Of a stretch of 64,000 nt of DNA, positions 60,349 to 64,000 are shown piece by piece. Location of the stretch: assembly GCF_000952685.1 (NCBI RefSeq), contig NZ_JYHV01000004.1, positions 147,369-211,368 of the forward strand. The letters run 5' to 3'. Source of the stretch: Stutzerimonas stutzeri. Its GTDB lineage: Bacteria; Pseudomonadota; Gammaproteobacteria; Pseudomonadales; Pseudomonadaceae. The translations under genes and the position numbers were made by a program. Below the pieces are notes generated by a model that made no database searches, was not told where the DNA came from, and was given only the letters and a program-made list of their open reading frames with translations. Within the stretch, counting starts at the first letter, position 1; each line of letters opens with the position of its first letter.

Positions 60349-61650
60349 TTAGCGAACGGTGGCTTGGGTCAGTGGGAAGTGGCAGGTGAAAATGCTGCCC
60401 TTGTTCGGTGTGCTGTTGACGTCCAGGCGGCCCTGATGGCGCAGCAACACATGCTTGACGATGGCCAGGCCCAATCCGGTACCACCGGTATTGCTGGCGC
60501 GACTCGAATCGACCCGATAGAACCGCTCGGTCAGGCGCGGCAGATGCTTGGATTCGATACCGATTCCCGAATCCTGCACCGCGAGATGTGCGCCATGTTC
60601 GTTGCACCACCATCGAATTCGAATTTCACCACCGTCCGGGGTGTATTTCACCGCGTTGAAGATCAGGTTGGAGAACGCGCTGCGCAGTTCGGCCTCGCTG
60701 CCCTTGAGCAGCAGGGTGGGATCGGCTTCGAGGCTGATGACATGGTTGCGCTCGGCGGACAGCGCCTGAGCGTCACCCTTGATCGATTGCAGCAGGGTGG
60801 CGACGGCCACCGACTGGGTGTTGGTTGGCGGGCTGGTGGCTTCCAGTTTCGCCAGTAATAGCAGGTCGTTGAGCAGGTGTTGCATGCGCCCAGCCTGTTG
60901 ATTCATCTGGTTCAGCGCGCGTGGCCAGCGTGCTGGCATCTCGTCGGTGTGCTCGATCATCGTCTCCAGATACCCGGCGATAACCGTCAGCGGTGTGCGC
61001 AGCTCGTGGGATACGTTGGCTACGAAGTCTTTGCGCATCTGCTCCAGCAGGTGGAGCCGGGTGATATCGCGCACCACCATCAGGTGTTCGCTGTTGCCGT
61101 AGCGGGTGATGGTGACTTGTAGCCAGAGTCGATCGTTGACCGGCGAAGACAGCTCCAGCGGCTCTTCGTGGCGGCCGCTGTCGAAATATTCCTTGAAGCT
61201 TGGATGGCGTACCAGGTTGGTTACCGGGTGGCCGGTATCCTGCGGCTTCTTCAGGCCCAGCAGGCGCTCGGCGGCGGGGTTCCACCATTCAAGGTTGCCG
61301 TCGCTGTCGAGCATGATCACGGCATCCTTCAGCGCCGCGGTCGAGCCTTGGACCCGGTCGATCACTGACTGCAGCTGCCCGCGCTGGCGTAGGTCGCGGC
61401 GCTGCATCTGATAGAGATTGTCGAAGATGTCTCCCCAGGGGCCATGGCCGTCCGGCGGCGGCTCGTCCGGCTGGCTGCGTTTGAGCCACTGCTGCAGGCG
61501 TCGCATCTGATGCAGGGTCCAGCCGAGATAGCCGGTCAGGCCTGCAACCAGCGCCCAGGCGTACTCGCCGGTGATCAAGCCGACCAGCAGGCAGCCGGCT
61601 AACAGCAGAAGCAGCTGGCGCACCAGCGCGCCTTGCCAGTCTTGGTTCAC
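60349..61650 (-). CDS. phoR: Phosphate regulon sensor kinase PhoR
   Basis: A 433-residue membrane kinase. Two N-terminal TM helices (LLLLLAGCLLVGLITGEYAW...) with almost no periplasmic loop, a PAS domain (about 100-195: LKDAVIMLDSDGNLEWWNPAAERLLG), the DHp His in NVSHELRTPLTVIAGYLETM, and ATPase boxes NLIFNAVKYTPDGGEI, VQDSGIGIESKHLPRL and GGTGLGLAIVKHVL. PhoR senses phosphate through the Pst transporter. It starts at GTG 61650 behind AAGGAG, 136 bases after phoB, in the same transcription unit. Confidence 0.96.
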   Translation of the reverse strand: MNQDWQGALVRQLLLLLAGCLLVGLITGEYAWALVAGLTGYLGWTLHQMRRLQQWLKRSQPDEPPPDGHGPWGDIFDNLYQMQRRDLRQRGQLQSVIDRVQGSTAALKDAVIMLDSDGNLEWWNPAAERLLGLKKPQDTGHPVTNLVRHPSFKEYFDSGRHEEPLELSSPVNDRLWLQVTITRYGNSEHLMVVRDITRLHLLEQMRKDFVANVSHELRTPLTVIAGYLETMIEHTDEMPARWPRALNQMNQQAGRMQHLLNDLLLLAKLEATSPPTNTQSVAVATLLQSIKGDAQALSAERNHVISLEADPTLLLKGSEAELRSAFSNLIFNAVKYTPDGGEIRIRWWCNEHGAHLAVQDSGIGIESKHLPRLTERFYRVDSSRASNTGGTGLGLAIVKHVLLRHQGRLDVNSTPNKGSIFTCHFPLTQATVR

Positions 61651-61785
61651 CGCTAACGCTCCTTGAGGCAGCTTGGGGTCGGCCGGAAATGACGCTGTGA
61701 AACGCCGGCACAGGCTCGGCGGCTCGGACCTGAGTGAACGGCTGCCTGATGCTGCAGCGTTTCACCCGGTCGCAGGCGGTTTCGT

Positions 61786-62475
61786 TCAGCTCTTGGTGGA
61801 AAAGCGATAACCGGTGCCGCGCACGGTCTGCACCAGGTTTTCGTAGGTTTCGCCGAGCGCCTTGCGCAGGCGCCGAATATGCACGTCCACGGTGCGCTCC
61901 TCAACATACACGTTGCCGCCCCAGACCTGGTCGAGCAACTGCCCGCGGGTGTAGGCGCGCTCCTGGTGGGTCATGAAAAACTGCAGCAGACGATACTCGG
62001 TCGGGCCCATGTCGGCTGGCGTGCCGTCGATGGTGACGCGGTGGCTGATGGGGTCGAGCAACAGACCCCCGATCTCGATCGGCGTTTCGTTGTCGCTGGG
62101 CGCGGCGCGGCGCAGCACCGCTTTCAGGCGCGCGACCAGTTCACGGGGCGAGAACGGCTTGGTGATGTAGTCGTCGGCACCCACCTCCAGACCCTGGATC
62201 TTGTTGTCCTCGGCATCCTTGGCGGTGAGCATGATGATGGGCGTATTGGCCGTCATTTCGTCGCGCTTGAGGCGTCGGGCCAGCTCGATGCCGGAGGTGC
62301 CGGGCAGCATCCAGTCGAGCAGGATCAGGTCGGGTTGACGGTCGACGATCAGCGCGTGGGCCTGCTGGGTGTTTTCCGCTTCGAGGCATTCGTAGCCGGC
62401 CATTTCCAGCGCCACCACGATCATCTCGCGGATCGGTGCTTCGTCATCGACGATCAGTATGCATTTGCCGTTCAT
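61786..62475 (-). CDS. phoB: Phosphate regulon response regulator PhoB
   Basis: A 229-residue OmpR-family regulator: receiver Asp54 in [10 protein letters not shown], Lys in [11 protein letters not shown], and a C-terminal winged helix (about 130-229) with the recognition segment [16 protein letters not shown] and VRGTGYRF. PhoB binds Pho boxes; a candidate box lies 49 to 66 bases upstream of its own start, consistent with autoregulation. Confidence 0.97.
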   Translation of the reverse strand: MNGKCILIVDDEAPIREMIVVALEMAGYECLEAENTQQAHALIVDRQPDLILLDWMLPGTSGIELARRLKRDEMTANTPIIMLTAKDAEDNKIQGLEVGADDYITKPFSPRELVARLKAVLRRAAPSDNETPIEIGGLLLDPISHRVTIDGTPADMGPTEYRLLQFFMTHQERAYTRGQLLDQVWGGNVYVEERTVDVHIRRLRKALGETYENLVQTVRGTGYRFSTKS

Positions 62476-62523
62476 GTCCGCTCTCGGTCCGTTTCTTGTC
62501 GCTCGGCATTAGATAACGGAAAT

Positions 62524-62541
62524 ATTGCAGGGATGTGACAG
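62524..62541 (-). promoter_or_regulatory. Candidate Pho box upstream of phoB
   Basis: On the minus strand CTGTCAC, four bases, then CTGCAAT: two seven-base half-sites with 11-base periodicity, close to the PhoB consensus CTGTCAT. The second half-site has two mismatches. Confidence 0.7.
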
Positions 62542-62583
62542 AAAAGCGTTTCGCCGTCTCAGTGGCCGCAGGCGAGGGCTGCT

Positions 62584-63480
62584 CTAGCTCGCCTTCGTCG
62601 CATAGTCGAGGATGATCCCGACGAGGATCGCCAGCCCGGCCCAGTGGTTGTGCAGAAAGGCCTTGAAGCAGGCCTGCGGCTTGCGCGAGCGAGTTTTCCA
62701 GAACTCCCAGGCGAAGCAGGCCGCGGCGATCGTTAGCCCGAGGTGGAACCATTGCCCCAGCTCGAAACGCACGCCAGCCAGGATCAGGCAGAACAAGGCG
62801 AGGCCCTGAAGGGTGGCAATAATCACCCGGTCGGCTTCGCCGAATAGGATGGCGGTCGATTTGATGCCGATCTTCAGATCGTCCTCGCGGTCGGCCATCG
62901 CATAGTAGGTGTCGTAGCCCACCGTCCAGACCACATTGGCGATAAACAACAGCCAGGCTTCGGGCGGCAGCTCACCGCGTTCGGCGGTAAAGGCCATCGG
63001 CATGCCCCAGGAGAACGCCGCGCCTAGCACCACCTGCGGGTAGTAGGTGTAGCGCTTCATGAAGGGGTAGAGGGCGGCGACGCCGAGCGCGCCAAACGAC
63101 AGCCAGATGGTCGCCGCATTGGTCAGCAGCACCAGGCCGAAGCTCAGTGCAACGAGGATAGCGAAGAGGATCCAGGCTTCCTTGGGGCTGATCTTCCCGG
63201 TGGCCAGCGGACGGCCCTTGGTGCGGCTGACATGGCCGTCGAAGTTGCGATCGGCGAAGTCGTTGATCACGCAGCCGGCGGCGCGCATCAGCACGACGCC
63301 GAGCACGAAAATCACCACGTTCTTGACGCTGGGCGAGCCCTCGCCAGCGATCCACAGGGCCCACAGCGTTGGCCATAGCAGCAGATAGGTGCCGATCGGG
63401 CGATCCAGGCGCATCAGCTGAATGAAATCCCAGGCGCGCGGGTGGAGGCGATTGCTCGATTGCAGAAGCTTCTGATACAC
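62584..63480 (-). CDS. ubiA: 4-hydroxybenzoate polyprenyltransferase
   Basis: A 298-residue membrane prenyltransferase that attaches the polyprenyl tail to 4-hydroxybenzoate in ubiquinone synthesis. The first Asp-rich motif is [20 protein letters not shown], the second [22 protein letters not shown]. About nine helices are present. It is downstream of ubiC on the same strand, with a 46-base gap. Confidence 0.96.
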   Translation of the reverse strand: MYQKLLQSSNRLHPRAWDFIQLMRLDRPIGTYLLLWPTLWALWIAGEGSPSVKNVVIFVLGVVLMRAAGCVINDFADRNFDGHVSRTKGRPLATGKISPKEAWILFAILVALSFGLVLLTNAATIWLSFGALGVAALYPFMKRYTYYPQVVLGAAFSWGMPMAFTAERGELPPEAWLLFIANVVWTVGYDTYYAMADREDDLKIGIKSTAILFGEADRVIIATLQGLALFCLILAGVRFELGQWFHLGLTIAAACFAWEFWKTRSRKPQACFKAFLHNHWAGLAILVGIILDYATKAS

Positions 63481-63526
63481 GGCGGTCTCCGATCGGTGGG
63501 CGGGTAAGGGGCAGTCTGTGCCGGGC

Positions 63527-64000
63527 TCAGGTCACAATCCGTGCGGCTCGCCACAGGGCGGGCAGAAAGACCTCGGCGACCAATACGCGCAGGTCACCCT
63601 GGCTGAAACAGGAGCGACGCGCCCAGAGCCGGGCTTGGTGAACATCCTGCGGCAGCCAGCTTTCGGGGTATTGGCGAGCCTGCAGCGGGCCGCGGCTGAA
63701 CGCTGGATCGGTGAATAGCAGTTCGCCCAGCGAGCGGCTGCCCAGGTGCAGGAGGTCCAGTCCGGACTGCTCCAGCGCGCTGCGAGCGGCGACGCTGCGA
63801 GCGAATACCCAAGGCTCTTCATGCCCGCGCAGATAGACCTCGCGAACCCAACCCTGGCTCCCCTCGGCTATACCCAGCGCGGCACACTCGTCATCGCGCA
63901 GCCGCTGCCAGCCTTCGTCGAGCGGCATCACACTGAAGGCGCCTTCCGCCAGCGCGGTGAGGCGCCGTGTCAGCGAGCCTTTGTCCACGAAGAGCCAGTC
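63527..64000 (-). CDS. ubiC: Chorismate lyase, 5' end cut by window edge
   Basis: At least 158 residues of chorismate pyruvate-lyase, which makes 4-hydroxybenzoate and pyruvate from chorismate. Seen: [14 protein letters not shown] (family motif near the N-terminus), [20 protein letters not shown], and [11 protein letters not shown]. The frame is open at base 64000, and only about 20-25 N-terminal residues should be missing. The GTG inside DKGSL context (63988) is not the true start. It sits directly upstream of ubiA, the next enzyme. Confidence 0.93.
   Translation of the reverse strand, partial: DWLFVDKGSLTRRLTALAEGAFSVMPLDEGWQRLRDDECAALGIAEGSQGWVREVYLRGHEEPWVFARSVAARSALEQSGLDLLHLGSRSLGELLFTDPAFSRGPLQARQYPESWLPQDVHQARLWARRSCFSQGDLRVLVAEVFLPALWRAARIVT

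Overview
The window is high-GC gammaproteobacterial DNA that I read as a Stutzerimonas (Pseudomonas stutzeri group) chromosome. The evidence is protein-level recognition of Pseudomonas-type OprH-PhoP-PhoQ, SerA beside D-2-hydroxyglutarate dehydrogenase, RpiA, IlvA, RppH, PtsP, Lgt, ThyA, PhoB-PhoR, UbiA and UbiC. Gene order from about 33.9 to 50.7 kb, and again from 56.8 kb to the right end, resembles two separate conserved Pseudomonas neighbourhoods, with a ParA gene and a liv-type ABC operon between them. Both end genes are cut by the window: a sigma-54 activator on the left and ubiC on the right.

Layout. 0-5.3 kb: the partial NtrC-type activator, a periplasmic polyamine-binding-like protein coupled to a membrane GGDEF-EAL protein (an NspS-MbaA-like pair), and a small ABM-domain membrane protein. 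5.8-8.0 kb: a DUF2235 (Tle1-like) lipase effector with a DUF2931 lipoprotein as likely immunity partner. 8.1-10.3 kb: a compact phospholipid operon (CDP-alcohol phosphotransferase, PlsC-like acyltransferase, CdsA-like cytidylyltransferase) whose first gene has a frame break. 10.5-13.9 kb: a PfkB sugar kinase overlapping a GH65 glycoside phosphorylase. 14.0-20.8 kb: an eight-gene Mrp-like cation/proton antiporter operon with three large antiporter subunits. 21-26 kb: a secreted 14-residue-repeat protein, a SnoaL-like protein, oprH-phoP-phoQ with a striking four-copy PhoP half-site array, and a short-chain dehydrogenase. 26.2-28 kb: a decayed gene and a frame-broken acyltransferase. 27.9-31 kb: a curli locus (csgD-like regulator, csgE, csgB, csgA, csgH-like) that lacks csgF and csgG. 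31.2-33.9 kb: an OPT-family transporter and two small exported proteins.

33.9-50.7 kb is core metabolism: the divergent serA and D-2-hydroxyglutarate dehydrogenase genes, an FAH-family enzyme, two tandem SdiA-regulated paralogues, rpiA, ilvA, a DUF2269 protein, an MFS transporter, a HAD phosphatase, rppH-ptsP, an NRDE protein, a TauE/SafE exporter, lgt and thyA. 50.8-56.2 kb holds an orphan ParA and a five-gene branched-chain-amino-acid-type ABC transporter. 56.8-64 kb holds a response regulator, an M23 peptidase, a CorC/HlyC-type protein, phoR-phoB with a Pho box, ubiA and the start of ubiC.

Unusual structure: two loci (36.74-36.80 and 48.08-48.18 kb) carry heptanucleotide arrays arranged as inverted arms, and three genes (near 8.45, 26.49 and 27.48 kb) show single-base frame breaks that may be real decay or sequence error. 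I saw no tRNA, rRNA, CRISPR array or insertion sequence.
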